From: Lineus longissimus
Taxonomy: Eukaryota; Nemertea; Pilidiophora; Heteronemertea; Lineidae
Assembly (NCBI RefSeq): GCF_910592395.1
Contig: NC_088323.1
Location: 312,001 to 376,000, forward strand
Reading direction: 5' to 3'
DNA length: 64,000 bases
The position numbers were made by a program, and so were the translations under genes. The notes under the pieces are model-generated. The model was not told where the DNA came from, searched no databases, and saw only the letters and a list, made by a program, of their open reading frames with translations. Positions 10,107-24,744 of this stretch are shown one piece after another. Positions within the stretch are counted from its first letter, which is position 1. Each line of letters begins with the position of its first letter.

Positions 10107-12149
10107 CTGGAGAGAAAAAACAGAAGGCTATGAGTCTAAGAATGGTAATCGGGTATATTTGACAAGAAGGAGACACCAGAAAGAGCATAAAACTGAAATA
10201 AATATAAAGGTAAATGTTTAAAGAACATGTAAATAAGATATGAATGATCAGGCTCCACAATGTTAAGAATGGTGATCAGAGGGAGCAATAAGGAGGAGCA
10301 TCGCGCATCTGAAACTTGGCACTTGGTGTGATTTACATGAAAGCTAACAGCAAACTAAATAGTGTCGCTGATAGCCAAGAATGGTGACTGCTTTATTGAA
10401 TAGAAAGAAAGCTGCAGTGACGTTATTATTGTGAGGTATTACAAGTTTGAATTGAAAAATGTATTTCATCTCAATACAGATACTTCTCTGATGTTAAATC
10501 TGCAAAGTAAATAACTTTAATCATACTTTTGGGATACGGCAGGCATTCGGCCAAACGTTCACTTTAAACATCGCAGGTCCTTGGTGGATTTGAAGTGGAT
10601 CATTTGGTCATTATACCACAGAAAGTCTTTGAGCATAATTGAATTTCAGTGTGAAGCGCTTCATTCGATACAGGAAGACTCATCCACCAGAACATAATGA
10701 GAGGAAGTGTTTCACACTCAACGGCTTCAAAAACCGATCATTTATGTTTAAATGAACACACATATCGCTGATAGCAGGAAGAGGATGCTAATTAGCTCAA
10801 ACAGCCATCTCGAGTTGATAATTAGGCATGCATTAACAATGACAGAACCATCGTTAACATGTTATCGGCGCCGGGAGGCACAGGAGGATGTCATCTGGTA
10901 GATGTACGATTTGTAATTTCCACTAGGAGCTGGTTACTTTTTTACTGCAACGCTGTCGACAATATGCACTTCCGAGTAAACTGAGCAAGTCTACCGTCAG
11001 TGATGGTTATAGCTAGGCTCGGAGATTCAGAGCTCCTCATTTAGCATCCATTTTTACGTTGTAGATAGTTCAAGACATTAAGTGGTTTGGCTGCGTTGAA
11101 GCTTTGTAAGAAAACGCCAAGTCGAAAATGAAAGGAAGGCGCCCCAAATAAATTGGTGTTTAGAAGTAATATTGTTCTCGACAATCCACTTAGAGAAAGA
11201 GAAGTGTTTCTTCTGGTAGCTACAGGCTGCGTCGTCAGGAATGGCATGAACGCATCAGTTATGATTAGACTGCAGCTATCCCATTATGATCTTATTGCCA
11301 CAATAAGCATATCTTCCAAAACGTCACTCGTAAAATAAGCGGTTTATTTCCATGGCTGCGCCCCTTCAAATGGCCACCTTGCGTGACAAAGAGGTGGCCA
11401 TAACGTGCGAAGAGTGTGTGAACAAGCTCTCATCATGAAAAGGCAACACAGAGCTGTAGGTTTATGACGCGGCCAATCACTTTACCATGCGGACATTGTT
11501 GTTTACTGTGACACTATAAACCATCTCGATGCATCCACGGTCAACTGAGAGAAGAGAATCACCACTTGGATCGAAATAAAGATCCATTACAGGATTACAC
11601 AACATTGTTAGGTTTCCACAGGTTATTTTCAATGATGTATGGGGCAAACAGCTTTGTTTGTGTTGATGTATGGGGCCATTAGTTAACCGTATCTGTCATG
11701 GCGGCTGTAACTATGGTTCTCGATGCGATTCGGCATGCGAGAGGTCTATAATCTTGTTTGTGGTAGGATGATCAGTTGCTCTGAGTCATGTGCTGATTGT
11801 CGACAATTGAGATAGATTTACTGTCCTGGCGAGGTCTCATCGGATCCAGCGCAAAGTGGTGGTTCTCAGTCGAGAGACAGTCGTCTGCAGAGGGCGTACC
11901 TCTAGTGCCACGGCAGTTGGCTGGACGAAATGAAACACGCCAAGACAAGCTGAGGTGTCTTCAAGAGTACAGACATTTCACCACAATAGCAGATCAGCAT
12001 ATTCGATGAACACAGTTCAAAATTCAGCTTAATGTCGGTAATCGCAGCATACTCGGAGGTGACTATCAGGCTTTGTTACTAGCACTATATAACTCCGACT
12101 GCAAACGAACGCGGCTCAAGTGACCGATAACGATAACAGCTTTGGAACT

Positions 12150-12362
12150 GATGATGTTTCTTCTTTTTTAGCAGAAAAACCAATTGAAAAAATATTTGGA
12201 CTGAGAAATTTTCACAAGTTCAAAATTCTGAAAAATTTTCAAAGTCAAAAATTTTTTGGGGCTGATGGTGTTTCTTCATTTTGAGCAGAAATAAAAAGTG
12301 AAAGAAATATTTGGACTTGAAATGTTTTCATCGGGGAAGTCGCCGACCGGGGTTCCACTGTA
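12150..12362. mobile_element. Decayed repeat with a transposon-like terminus
   Basis: Two diverged copies of a ~113-base unit (ATGATGTTTCTTC...AATATTTGGACT at 12150 and ATGGTGTTTCTTC...AATATTTGGACT at 12263) are followed by TCGCCGACCGGGGTTCCACTGTA at 12340-12362, of which the last bases resemble the inverted terminus CAGTGGAACC flanked by TA. The same terminus in opposite orientation is at 42523. The type is suggested to be a Tc1/pogo-like non-autonomous element, from the TA and terminal bases only. Confidence 0.5.
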
Positions 12363-15300
12363 CTCAAATAACCTACTCTACAAGTTATGAATTACCATTC
12401 CCATCCAATATAAGTGATGACTAGACAGCGATTGGCATGTTTCCGAGCCCAACAACCAGGCGAGGGCGACCACCTACCTTATCTCCTTCATACATACTCA
12501 ACACTAAGAATAATTCGAATATTTTTCATGAAATTGCCAAGAAATAAATGGCCCGCTCGAGACCGGGAGAAGGTGTAATGGCCACAGATATAATGAGACA
12601 TGTCATCCTTAATGCACTTGGGTGAGATTGAAATTAAGCATTTCGAGTTGGATTGTGTAAAATATCTCTAAGCACAATCATTTGGATCACTGTTGGTGAA
12701 GATAGAGATGCGGGCAAGCTTACTGCGCTACAAAAGCAAAAAGGCAGTAAAGGATATTTGACAAAAGCAAGTTGATGATAATATCAGGTTCGTCTGAATC
12801 TCCCGACGTGCGGTTTGAGCACCCCTCGTCCATTTGCACTATCTGTTCAGCCAACTTCAAGTTTTGGTAATTGACTACAGAAACTAAAATGACCATTCTT
12901 GGAGACAGAAAGCAATTTATGTTGTAACCATACACAAAATGTGGGTGCAAGGATACTTGCTGCTGTTGCAATCTTTGCATCTGACTTTGAGGGATGCAAA
13001 TTGCCTCCAGAGTCAGATGGCATTATACCAGGCTGGCTTTCAACTCTTTTGTGTCACGTTATTCTTCTGCAAGCATACGGGAATTGCTATGCCAAAGTCA
13101 TGCTGTCATATGGGTGAAAAGTACAAGGCAATTTGCAACCAACTTAAAACTGTCGAACCCATAAACGCGAAACAAGCAATGACATTTCGTCCAAATAGCC
13201 ATTTTTCTGGCCGAGGGCACATCATCAATCTCTCCAAGCCTCCAGCCGTCCAACTAGCCATCTATAAAAGCAAATACCATTTAAAGTTGATGATAATAAT
13301 GCGATGGTCTCATGTACAGGCGATGGAGCGAGTCTGGGCCTGTTGGCAGGTTATTTGTCAAACCAAGGATGACACGATTTGTCTCCAGGTTTGATTAGCT
13401 GTGGTCGAGATACTGGCTTTAAGGGATGCTCGCTACGTGGCTTGTTTGTTCCCTATGATGGGACATTAGCCGGTGATTGTGATCAGGAGTTAGTATCCTC
13501 TGGCGCCATTAGACTCCAGGCAATCCCTGCTAGGGCGTGGCCTGATGGCTGGTTGGCCGACTGGGAATCCGAAGGATATGATTTGACGATAAGATCCATC
13601 CGCCAAAGACAAAAATGGACTTTTGACAGAATTGAATTGCAAGTTGATTGGACAGATGTCATCGCACAGTTTGCTTTCCTATTATCGAGCACATTGTGTA
13701 GGCAAGGACACATTAACAACATGATGGCAGTGTGTTGGTTTCGAAAATCAAATCGATGAACCCATGCACCATTATGACTCACATCTTCGTTACTAGTATA
13801 AGTCAGTATTGCATCATTATATCTCTTACAGTCGGTTAGATACTAGTGCAGGGTTACTGAACAACATATCCAAGAGACACAATTTGAATATACTCCTTCA
13901 TCTAACTCGGTCACTGCTCTCATACGTTTCGGTAATAGCTCATACCCCGACGATTGGGTAACCAAATCACCCCCATGCGTGAAAGAGTTAATCCACGGGC
14001 CAGGTTCGATTAGTTCCAGTGGTGGAAGATGGCCAAAGCATTGCAACTCAATTATAGCTAAGGACATGGTCTATCGGCCAACTGATACTAACTAGCTTTC
14101 CCAGAGTGTTTATTAACTGAAGAATAAACTCAATTAGGAAGAGAGTTAGAGCTTGGGAGGCGGCAAGGGAAATCCAGCCAATTGGATATTTGTTATTTAT
14201 GCTTTTTAATATTCTTTATCACTATTGACGAGAGGAAGAATCCTTCACCGTTGATGACTGACTCACACGGCTGGTGGTATGACATAATGTACGTCTGGTT
14301 GCATGCGAGAAAGGTGACTCTTTTTCACTCCAACCATCTCAATTATAGACCGACAGTAATGGAGATTAATATTTGGTGTCCGGGCCCATTTCTTCAAAAA
14401 CGCAAGTCACTAACGTGGCGTTATCACCCTTAGAATGGTCTGACAGAACGCCAGGTTAAGTTAGCGCTAGCGTTAGAGACAACATCATAATAACAGTTCA
14501 GCATGTACAACGTGAGTTTAATTATTGAAATCCTGAAAATCCTATCAAAAGAACCGCTTCACCAGCACCCATCTTCAAATTATCAGCTAAATCCGCGCCA
14601 TTCATTCAATAATGAATAAAAGCACGGTCGAAAAGACACAATTAATCACATGTTATTGACAAAAGAAGCCACACGTCTCACCCAATTGAAACTAATTACC
14701 GCAAGATTAGATCCCGAATGAAATATTGTTGATTTAATCCAGTAAATTCTACCCAAAACCAAATCTGGATCGTGACTTAAATTACCGGCGAAGCGGCCCT
14801 GTCACGTTCCCGCTTATCGCCTTCTGCCTTACTGCTTCAAAGCTTTAGATCATCCATATTACTAATTTGGCGGTTTGAGTGTAGATAAACTGGAGCCAAA
14901 TATACGGGTTTTAAATTTTGTTGCTGCGTTTTTTGGGTTGGTGGGGTGGGGTGGGGAGTATTGATTTTATAGTAAGTGGCCAAGCACGAAATGAGACGTT
15001 TCACTTACAGTTTCACTTACGATATAACCCAACTCTTCAATGGTGTCTTTTAACCAACGCCAACCTCAGCTCTACATTTGCTTTTGGAATTACCTGACGA
15101 ATTACTTTATGAAAGAAGTGACTAGTCCTCTGGGAGCCTCTGCCGTCTCATCACCACTAATTGAAAGAGCCCAAATCAATATGCTTAGGACAACACCACA
15201 GAATCTCAGCCAATTGCTACCGTCCACCAAGGCTAATATCAATTATTGGCCAGATGATGTACAGGCTGTTCAAAGACTCATGGCACACGAAATAATTCGT

Positions 15301-15507
15301 TCAGAGGCCAAGTCTACTCTGAAGTAGAATTTTGGGTTTTTAGAGGACGGAGCTGATCTAGACGTTTAATATGTCAAAACCACCCGTTTCTCTATAACGT
15401 AAACAGCAGATGTAATCTTGGCAAAACTCCTGACGCAAGGCAGCATTGTATCATCATTCGGGAGTTAGGTCTTCAGTTGCACCGAGGGTGTCAGACAGAT
15501 TTCAATT

Positions 15508-15637
15508 GAGCTGGCATTGACCTCCCACGGACACTGAAGTCAAGCTACCTCAAGACTATACTGCAGGTGACAGAGCTGGCATTGACCTCCCACGGACACT
15601 GAGGTCAAGCTACCTCAAGACTATACTGCAGGTGACA
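15508..15637. repeat. 65-bp direct duplication, two copies
   Basis: GAGCTGGCATTGACC starts at 15508 and again at 15573. The two 65-base copies differ at one visible site (GAAGTCAAG versus GAGGTCAAG). No gene is evident around it. Confidence 0.93.
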
Positions 15638-17608
15638 GACACTGGATACTGGTTATCTTTTGATGCAGACATACCGATATATCCATTCCCCTCGCCGGGT
15701 TGCATTGGGGTATCAGATAGAAAACGAAACGATTCAGGGGTAAGGTTAACTCGTATCGCCAGTGCCAGACACACTTATCGACTTGGACATCAGTCAGAAA
15801 TATCAATCCGGCCGGTGCAGGTGCGCGTTATTTCCTTATTGAACACCAATGATCCTTTAGATGGCCGTCATTCCTGTGAGAGGAAGTCAATAGGAAGTCC
15901 AACCATACGCTCACGCAAGTCTGAAGCAAGATGTCTAATGTCACTTTGACAACCAATATATAGTCGAATCAAATGATACATGGTCGAAATTCAAGTGTAG
16001 TATTATTCAAGTAGGACGTTGAGGAAGATTTTAACAAACCCTTTAACGGTTAAGATCTTTAAACACAATCGTCTGATTTGAAACCGCCAATATACATGTA
16101 CATCTCACGTCCGCGTGTCCGTTCTCCTAAATACTAATGGGGTCTGACCGGCCCATCGCGTGCTTACAGACCATACCATCAGGAAAGATTGAGAGTCATA
16201 ATTGTACAATCCCCATCAATTAGACCTTCATTTCATGTCGTTAGCCTCCGCTTGATGAGCCAGGTGTCATAGGGGTATCAGTCCGCTGGACCATGCACAA
16301 CCAATCACCCTGGACTAATCCGCGGATGATAAAGTACTTCGGCTTCAGTACTTTTAGTATGGTTATGAGTATATAGATCACTTTTATGATTTCACAATGC
16401 GTCTGGCTGGTCAATTACTGCAGGCTAATTAATCCGCTGATGGTGGGGTAGTTTTCCTTCGATTGCTTTTTTATTGGGGTAATAGAGAAATGATATCTCT
16501 GACCAAACTCTCATTCTCTTTGAGGTCAATGCCGTAATGAATGATAAAGGTAACTGGAAAGTAACCAAAAGGAAGTACATATCAATCAAAGAATTTGATA
16601 CAAAGACACGTCTGTATTTGTTTCCTAAGCAAACAGCACACATTTTCATGTAGCTAAAAGAAAAAAAGTGACATTTCCTCAGGTTTGCCTGTAAATAACA
16701 ATCTAATGTTAACAGCTCTGAACTTTAACCTGACGAATCCGTTTAAAAAAAATTAAGTGAAATATTGAAATATGTGACATTAAATCTATTGTCAGTGTGT
16801 CTGAGACAGAATAAGTGACATTAAAACTTGCAAACTATCGACAAATACATTGCATCATTAAGTTTTTAAACCACGTCGCATGAAACATTGACAGACTAAC
16901 AGAACCTTATCTGAAATGGAAAATCAATTCGGTATGATATAATTTGTCAATACGGAAATAGGGCTCATACTTCCTAATTCAAAACAAAATATTTGTGTCT
17001 AAAATAAAACTTATTACCACGTTATTGAAAATCATGATGTGGAAGTGTCACTTCAGTCTGAGAGGATTTGCCAAGTTTTGAAACATTATCAATAACAACC
17101 TAAATTGAATCCGGTAGATATAGAACTTTCGATAAGTAGCCAGACGCAGATGATGTTACGGCGGTCAGAGGCGACGCTGCATTGATATGATGGACACATT
17201 AGATCGCTATCAGTTTATGGAAAAATAGATGACAACGTGTAAGCTTATCCGATGGCAAAATACATTTATTAGATGAGGTTTGAACTTTCCAACTGTTTCG
17301 GAAGGCACGCACAGTGCGGTTGAGGCATTTGTCAGTTAAGATGAAGTTCAGCGTGGATAAGAGAGGAGGCAGCACAGCACAAGTATAGAGCGACTGGAAA
17401 GACTCGCAGAGGCTGATGCCGGTCAATACTTATTGATGATGTTGGCCAATACCATTGTGTTATGGTAGGATCATTGATAACTAGAAGAAAGGCAACATAA
17501 TTAGCGAAGGGACTCAGTGGCTAGAAAGGTATCGATATGCCAAGATTGTATGAACAGTGGCTAGAAGGGATCACGAAGCCGTTTTAAGGTGTGGACCTTA
17601 TGGTGCAG

Positions 17609-17865
17609 TGGTAAGATTATACAACATTTACAAGATTCTTACAATTTTACAATTTACAGTTTTAATTAAGAATCTTACAGGAATTTTGTCAAGATTTGTA
17701 AAATTACAATTTTACAAATTACAGTTTTAATTAAGAATCTTACAGGAATTTTGTCAAGATTTGTAAGAATCTTACAGGAATTTTGTCAAGATTGTTAGAA
17801 ACTAACAAGAACCTTGTCAAGTTTGTAAAAATCCTACACTAATCTTATCAAGATGGTACGAACCT
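17609..17865. repeat. AT-rich tandem repeat of about 65 and 32 bp
   Basis: AATTAAGAATCTTACAGG appears at 17664 and 17729 (65 apart), and AAGAATCTTACAGG again at 17765 (32 after the second copy's equivalent at 17733). Diverged copies follow (ACTAACAAGAACCTTGTCAAG and so on). The ~32-bp core can be matched, in the reverse sense, to the foldback element at 24.8 kb (CCTGTAGGATTCTTA), so these are probably one family. Confidence 0.85.
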
Positions 17866-20800
17866 TCTAATTCTTATCGGAATTCAGACATGGGGAGAAG
17901 ATTAGTTCAGATGATGTTTAGGCTAATCAAGAGTCAGATTTGTAGCAGAATATATGAAATCTGGCGTAAAGCGGAGGCTAAGACGTTTCCTTTAGTTCAG
18001 CGAGTTTCAGTACTGGTTCTTCTTGTTCGTACACATCGGATTGGACCACGCCTTACAGGCCAAGACTGATGTTGTGAGACAAGGTGGGCGTTCATAAAAG
18101 ATGAATGGAGTAAGCTATAAGCTGATTATTTTACACAGATTGTAGGCTATTAGGTTGTCAACGTCCACAAAGCGGATGAAATTGCTTTATCTAAAGGAGT
18201 CTTAACCTTACAATTTCACAAAAAGTACAACGTAATGACGCCTTTATACAGGTAATACGGAGCTTTATGACGCTATTTTTGGCCTGGTTTTTTAACTACC
18301 TCTACGAAAGCACATATGTTCTTTGTGTATTTTCTATTGTGCCGATAGCGATATCGGTAAGATTCCGCTGTGACATTTAACCCTTAGCCTTTTACAAGTC
18401 TAAGGTAATTGGAGAGTTTTTATTGAATATATACTATCGAAATAGTTAAGATTGTGTAAAGGTAGAGACGCCATGTGATCTTTTGAGACGAGGGAATGTT
18501 CTATCCCACTATTCGCGTAGTTAAGATGTGAAACAAACAAAAAGCAAATCCATAGTTTTTCGGCGCAATTGAAGTGGAGCCCCTAACGTTTATTTCAAAG
18601 TCCATTTGCCACTACAGTTTCATAGTTTGGTGTTACATTCTTTGGAGAATTTGTATTTAAATAAATCGGAGTTTGGAACTTACATCGTAAGATAGGTTTA
18701 GCACCTACCTCACCCAAACCTTAAGACTAGAATATTCTACATACTCCGCACTGACATCACATCTTGCAATAGTTTACAAACATTGCTGGTATATGGTATC
18801 AATTGAATTCCTTTCCGTGTATCATTTCTTGAAGAAGCACAGATTTTACTTTCCAAGCCAGACATCATCACCTCAGCCCAAACGACAAAACATACTGCTC
18901 TAATATCAATATGTGCGTCGTATTCAGGTATTGTTTCTCGAAGAAACCACAAACGTGGTTGTTACCCATGTTACCCGCCTGATCGAGTACACAATAGGGA
19001 GGCCGTAGACGTACACGTATTGGCCATTTCTGTTCTGATATTTAATTTTAAGGGTATTATTACATATTATCAACACGACACTAACATCACCTACTGCCTC
19101 AGCTGTCTGAAGCACTAGTAGCTAGGTATCGATATTAGTTCTCATCGACATTCTTTCTCCTCAGGGAAGCCAAGCAAGAGGATACAATTTCGAGGTCGGG
19201 GAGGTGTTTGCATTCCCCGGGTTGCATTTGTGAGGCAGATGTGAGACCATGCATACTCGACATTGGCATCGTTCATAGCCATATATATCACCAATCAAAA
19301 AGTCATTGTGTACGTATCACTTTTTACTTGAAGAAGCCGGAAAAGGTTGTTACCTACCTGAGTAAACAATCACGAGGTTCGTCGGGATACTCAGTGAATG
19401 AAGGAGGAAGGATGTGATGGATGTCTTTTGGATCAATTTGTTTGCACCTTTTTGTTTGTGTGTTTCAAGGACATTGAAAACAAATCATGATTTTTATATT
19501 GGTGGCCAACGAAACTTCCTCACGTTAAGATAAAAAACCCTTAATACTTGTTAAATCAGAAACTAGACCAGATTAAACAAGAACAATGGGAATTTAATGG
19601 CAAACCACGCTCCAATGAATACTTGATAAATCTAATTATCGCAGAAGGAGATTCGAATAAAATAACATTATTTCTAGTTCAGTAGCATTAAGCTATTAAA
19701 CATGGGCGAATCTCGGGAGTAGTGATTCGATTTTTGCCCGAGATGTCGTCGTTGGTTGTACGTTAAGGTATCGATGTGATGGTTTGAAAGGTCAAGGTGA
19801 GATTTCAGAGAAGAACGGCTTGTGATGTTGTGTAGTGTGGCTGCCATCTTTATTTTTATCATCTTCATTGTCAGAACCATCGGTACAATCACCACAAGGC
19901 CGTGAGAACACCGGTATACCCCCTCAAGTGTAAATTGCAAGTAAGGTGAAATCTGAACTGGGTGAGCAGGATGGGGCGATATATAACGTGCCATAATTAC
20001 TGGTTCTTTATGAGTCTGGGATTAGCATACTCTATTTCAGCATGTGACCAAATTGACGGTTGACACGACTGCTCGAGTCATAACGTATTCAACACACTAC
20101 ACAGATGATACATGATGATACATAAAGCATTATATTGACATTTGAAACGAAATCCTACCTATTCCCAAAAGTAAAAAGACACCAAACATAGATTACCTCA
20201 GACCTTTTCCGATATCAGTACATCATGGTTGGCAATTAAGGCTCGAATTGCCCTGCCACTGTCCGACACGTGCTCCTAATAAAAATGGTCGCCAAGGGAC
20301 ATCAGCAGTCCCGACTCGCCCGGCTTGAATAGTGACCCGTCATCTTCTGAGATCACATCAACTCCAGGGCGTTCTAATACAAGTTAATTACGGTGAATTA
20401 ATATATCCTGGCCGGTTGATGGCCTCCGAGACCGTGCAGACCATTCCAATAGCCAGTTTGGGAAATCAAGATAAAGGTAAAAAGTTGAAACCCTGTGGAA
20501 TGCAGAAATGGAGCGAAACCTTAACAGAGAAAATGTATGATGAGCCGACCTTCTTTTTGGACGCACCCAAGAGTTGAAACAATATTGTCATTTTTGCCTA
20601 CGGTGGACGGGTGGAGTCTTGTTGGAGGTACGACTTTCAAGAGGTTCAAAGGCAATATTTGGCGCGGTTAGTTCACCAACAATTGCCAGTTTGCCCATCT
20701 AAAAATGTTCTCATGTTAAAAATACAGCAGTACAAAATACATCCAAGAACCTTCTTTACACAAGCTTACATCGTCCTAATCGCCTTCCCACGCGAATATC

Positions 20801-22989
20801 CGATCCCAATGTGACGTCACGACCCTGACCTTAAAGGTAATCTGTAGCCACTTTTTAATAAGCAGTTCAATTGAGATTGAATGAAATTAAGTGGTTTTAT
20901 TGTAATATTGCATGCTAATTAGCAGGCTAATCAAACCAATTCTGACTAACTGAATTAAAAATAATTGAATTATCGCGCCGAGCTTCATGCAGTTTAACGG
21001 TGCCAGCCACTGATTTCACTTGAAGACAAACCTAACACGTTCTTCACGGTGAGCGCTCGATGTTTTCAAGAAATGGTACTATTGTGTACTATTGATTTGG
21101 TACAGGCTCTTGCGTTCTGAAAGTAACACGACTGAATTGGATTCGACCCGCCCAGGTCAAGACAGTCACATCATCTAAGACTGCGATCTGTTTGAAGCCG
21201 AGCCACGAAAGGCCTGGTCGAATGATCAAGATATCCAGAAGAAACAGCCGCTAACGGAGGGAACCCTAAAGGCCACAGCCCGATTCATGACATCCACCGA
21301 TTTTAGAATTTGATGCTGTTTCCAAACTTTGAGAGGAACAATTATCGTTCAAACTTTTTACTCAGCGCTGTATTATTTTAAAAGTCTCTTGAAACCACTG
21401 TATTGTAATCAAAGGTAGCATTCAAAATGCCTGCACTAGATCCTCGGATAAAACCAATGACGGTTAAAAACATCAAAGATTATCTCAGAGTTAACGAGTA
21501 AAACCTCTTTCATGACAAGGGATTGTTTGTGAAAACAGAATCAGTAGATTCCATTAGTGTTATCTGGTTGAAGTCAAGAATTGAAAAGCATTCGTTGATT
21601 TGAAACGCATTGGTGCATTTGAACCTGGAGTTTCAGTAGATTTACGAATAACTTGCAGTTGTTTTACTGCGTTTTTTTTAAATTTAATAAAACCGACCTT
21701 TTTCGAGACAATATCACTTAGAGTTTGTCGATTTTAGATTTTCCTAGTAGGTTAAGAAAAACGTGTGTTATGGAAAGCAACGTTCTGAATAACGACTATA
21801 AACGCACTTCCTACAGTCGTCAACATTTCCTTACACATCATAAACAACAACCATGGCACAGTTTTTCTTGATCGTGACAAACATCACGATTATCATTCCA
21901 TGTCCAACATCATTATCTATCGCGGCCATTTGTCCCAAAAACCGGAACCTAACCGTATCACGATCTACGTCACTTCCTGCCAACGGTTGCTACGCGATTT
22001 ATGATAGGAAACAAGGAAGGAATCGATCAGTGGTTCCTGTTGGTTACGATCGTCATACGACACGGCCATATTAGCGCACAGTGGCGGAAGTGCCAGTATC
22101 CCTGTCATGTGTGGATTAGGAACTGATGAAAACAGATGTGGTCAGATTAGATCTGCGGATTTCTGGGGGCCTAATGGTATGTTCATAGCCATAGTGTTGC
22201 CATCACTTCAACAACAGAGGCGTTGGCTGAACGCTACTGTATGAGGCCTTTCGTAGAGTAGGCTGTGAAGCACAACCTTTAACAGTTGGCTCTTATCGTC
22301 AACACTGTGAACAGATGTCTACTCAAAGCTGGCGATGGACAGAATTCTCTTTTCTCTGCAACGGCATCTGTTGAATGTTTTAAAGTTAAGGTGGCATGCC
22401 TCGTGTTCAAGCAGTTCGTAGACACTTGTAAATTATTTGAACAAGTCCTTAGAAAAACTCACCAGTCCTCAGCAGAGATTACCGCCAGAGCAGTGTCTGT
22501 TTAAACTCTCATGAAGGTCTTAAACATCAATATGCACATATAAACAGGAAATTAAGGAGTTTCTTTAACAAGAAGTATTAAATATAGAGTGCATTAACAC
22601 ATGGAAGTGGGCATAAGTAAAGAGTGCTTGATACTGCAAGAAAGGAACCAGGTATATGGAGTGCATCTCTGCAAACAAACACAGAAGTAGCATGATGCTA
22701 TAAATGGAAACTGTGACATCGGAAACCGTAATTAGCTACGTGAATATATTTTGCATACATCTATGCGTATATTATGCAGTGAATTGAGGTCTGAAATGCA
22801 TTATACATCTATAAGGAGTTTCTAGTGGATGGGCAGTGTGAAAGTTGTGCGGAAGACGGGCACTAGCTGGTCCTACCGTAATGGGTTCAAGAGAAAGACG
22901 ACTGCCTCAAGACCCGATGTAACGCTGTAGGGACAGAGACAGCAGTACACAGGCCAGGACATGCATAAGGTCCAGCACCTCGTCAACAG

Positions 22990-23132
22990 AGAAAAATACC
23001 GCAAAAAATATTTTTTCAATATTTTTTTCCCAAAAAATGCTAAAATATTATTTGCTGTATTTTTCTTCTTTTTTTATGAAAATTTGAGATTTTTTTCCTT
23101 CAAAATATTTCCAAAAGGTTTGTTGGGAGTTC
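22990..23132 (+). repeat. AT-rich repeat, copy 1 of 2
   Basis: About 140 bases containing TTTTTTCCCAAAAAATGC, a T-rich stretch and ending GTTTGTTGGGAGT. It aligns along its length with 23498-23637, about 508 bases downstream in the same orientation. It is low-complexity in parts, but the shared non-repetitive words at both ends argue for real duplication. Short frames across it are artefacts of composition. Confidence 0.75.
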
Positions 23133-23497
23133 AACGGTATTTTAATAGAAACATTCTTATACTACTAAAAATTTCGATTGACCTTACATCGTCTAACATT
23201 TCATTTCGTATGCATCAGGCATACCAAATTAAATAGCTACACAGAAGGCCAAGCAACCCCAAAGCGTATTCAATTAGTGCTAATTTTGCGTTGATTGGGT
23301 GTGACGTGATAGGCGAAACCTCGAGCACAATCCGGATTTTGGAATCCGGGTACTATACCAGCTATCCGGGTCAGATATTGGAGAGACTCAAACAACAGAA
23401 AAAAATTATAGTGGCTGCCATGAACATCACACCAGAAGTCAACTAAACGTTACCAAACATAGATTTTATGTTGGATGTATAACAGAAAATGCATGTT

Positions 23498-23637
23498 GGG
23501 CAGAATTTTTTTAATATTTTTTCCCAAAAAATGCAAAAAAAATTTCAGCATTTTTTCTTTTTTTAATAAAAAATTGAGAATTTTCTTTTTCTTCAGAATA
23601 TTTCGAAAAAAATTCTCAAATAAATTTGTTGGGAGTC
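23498..23637 (+). repeat. AT-rich repeat, copy 2 of 2
   Basis: The counterpart of 22990-23132, sharing TTTTTTCCCAAAAAATGC at the left and TTTGTTGGGAGT at the right, with many substitutions and small indels in the T-rich interior. It could be two insertions of one element or the long terminal repeats of a small lost element; no coding remnant is visible between them. Confidence 0.75.
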
Positions 23638-24744
23638 TGTCTAGCAATTCGCCCCTTTTATGGCAGAGGCATGGCTTGGGGGCAACACATTAAGTGTGCC
23701 TTCACAGCGCACTGCAATATTGACTACAGCCTGAGGGAGAGGTTGTCAATCATAACGCTTGAAAGCGACTTCAAAATATTTAAAAACAACCAACTCAAGA
23801 AGAAACCCGCACCTTCTTTAAGCACGCTTTAGGTGGGACATAAATCATGCACGGATCAGAAGCATCGGATTAAAATTTCATGGCATTGTCAGATGTGATG
23901 ATGTATGATGTCAGCTGCTAAAAGGATGTAAGTAGGCTGACAGGGCCAATTATCAAAGCTCAACTCCCCAAACGGGTATCGATAATAATGTTTTTTAACA
24001 GACAGCCTTAGAAGTGTCTTAAAGTGTGACTGCAGGCACTCGTGTGATTTCAAATGATTCATGATTTTCTCGTTCAAAGCACAACCAGCAAAGGTGGGAG
24101 TTTGAAAACTAGTAAAGAGAATGGAGAATTTCGGAAAGTTTAGAGACCATGTCGAATGGACTATTCACCATATTTTCCCTCAAGGGCGTTGTGCATTTAA
24201 ACACCCTGCTCGCTTGTACTCACAACCCGATTCTATGGCAAAGGCATTATCAGCCTGATTTGCCTGGAAAAGCTTTATGAAGTCTTACAAAGCGCCTATA
24301 AGGCATTAGTGCTTTAAAAAAATGCGTATGCAAGTGTTTTGTCAGTTCTTACATGAGGAAATACCTATGGCCATAGCATGTTGATGATATCTGACAAACA
24401 ACACGATAGCCTTAAGCAAGACAACTGGATAAAGTACTACTAATAGAAAAGAAACGAGTGTATATACGCCGTATTTAAGAAGAAAAAGTAAAAAAAGGTT
24501 CAGGAAGTTTTGACAGTGTTCGTAAACATGGTATACATCAAACTATAAACTCTCCAGGCAAAAGTAGGAGTTTTTGTAAGCCACTATATGTGTGTTCATT
24601 GTGAGGCGCCATGTTTGGCTATTGTTCGTCGCCATGCTGAAATATATTTAGTCGTTATACCAAATACCAAATACCAAAGGCCAAATACAACTAGAGCCAC
24701 GGTTAGTGATGTAACACCCCAGGACGATCGAAAATGCAGATCAT

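Larger units (their letters stand above)
10107..22989. other. Left part of the large intron, no supported exon
   Basis: Apart from the repeats listed separately (12.2, 15.5 and 17.6 kb), nothing is recognised. Frames of 126 and 151 codons near 13 kb show no domain. Around 18.9 and 19.3 kb two loosely similar segments share CGAAGAAACC / TGAAGAAGCC followed by GGTTGTTACC, probably a decayed repeat. Confidence 0.4.
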
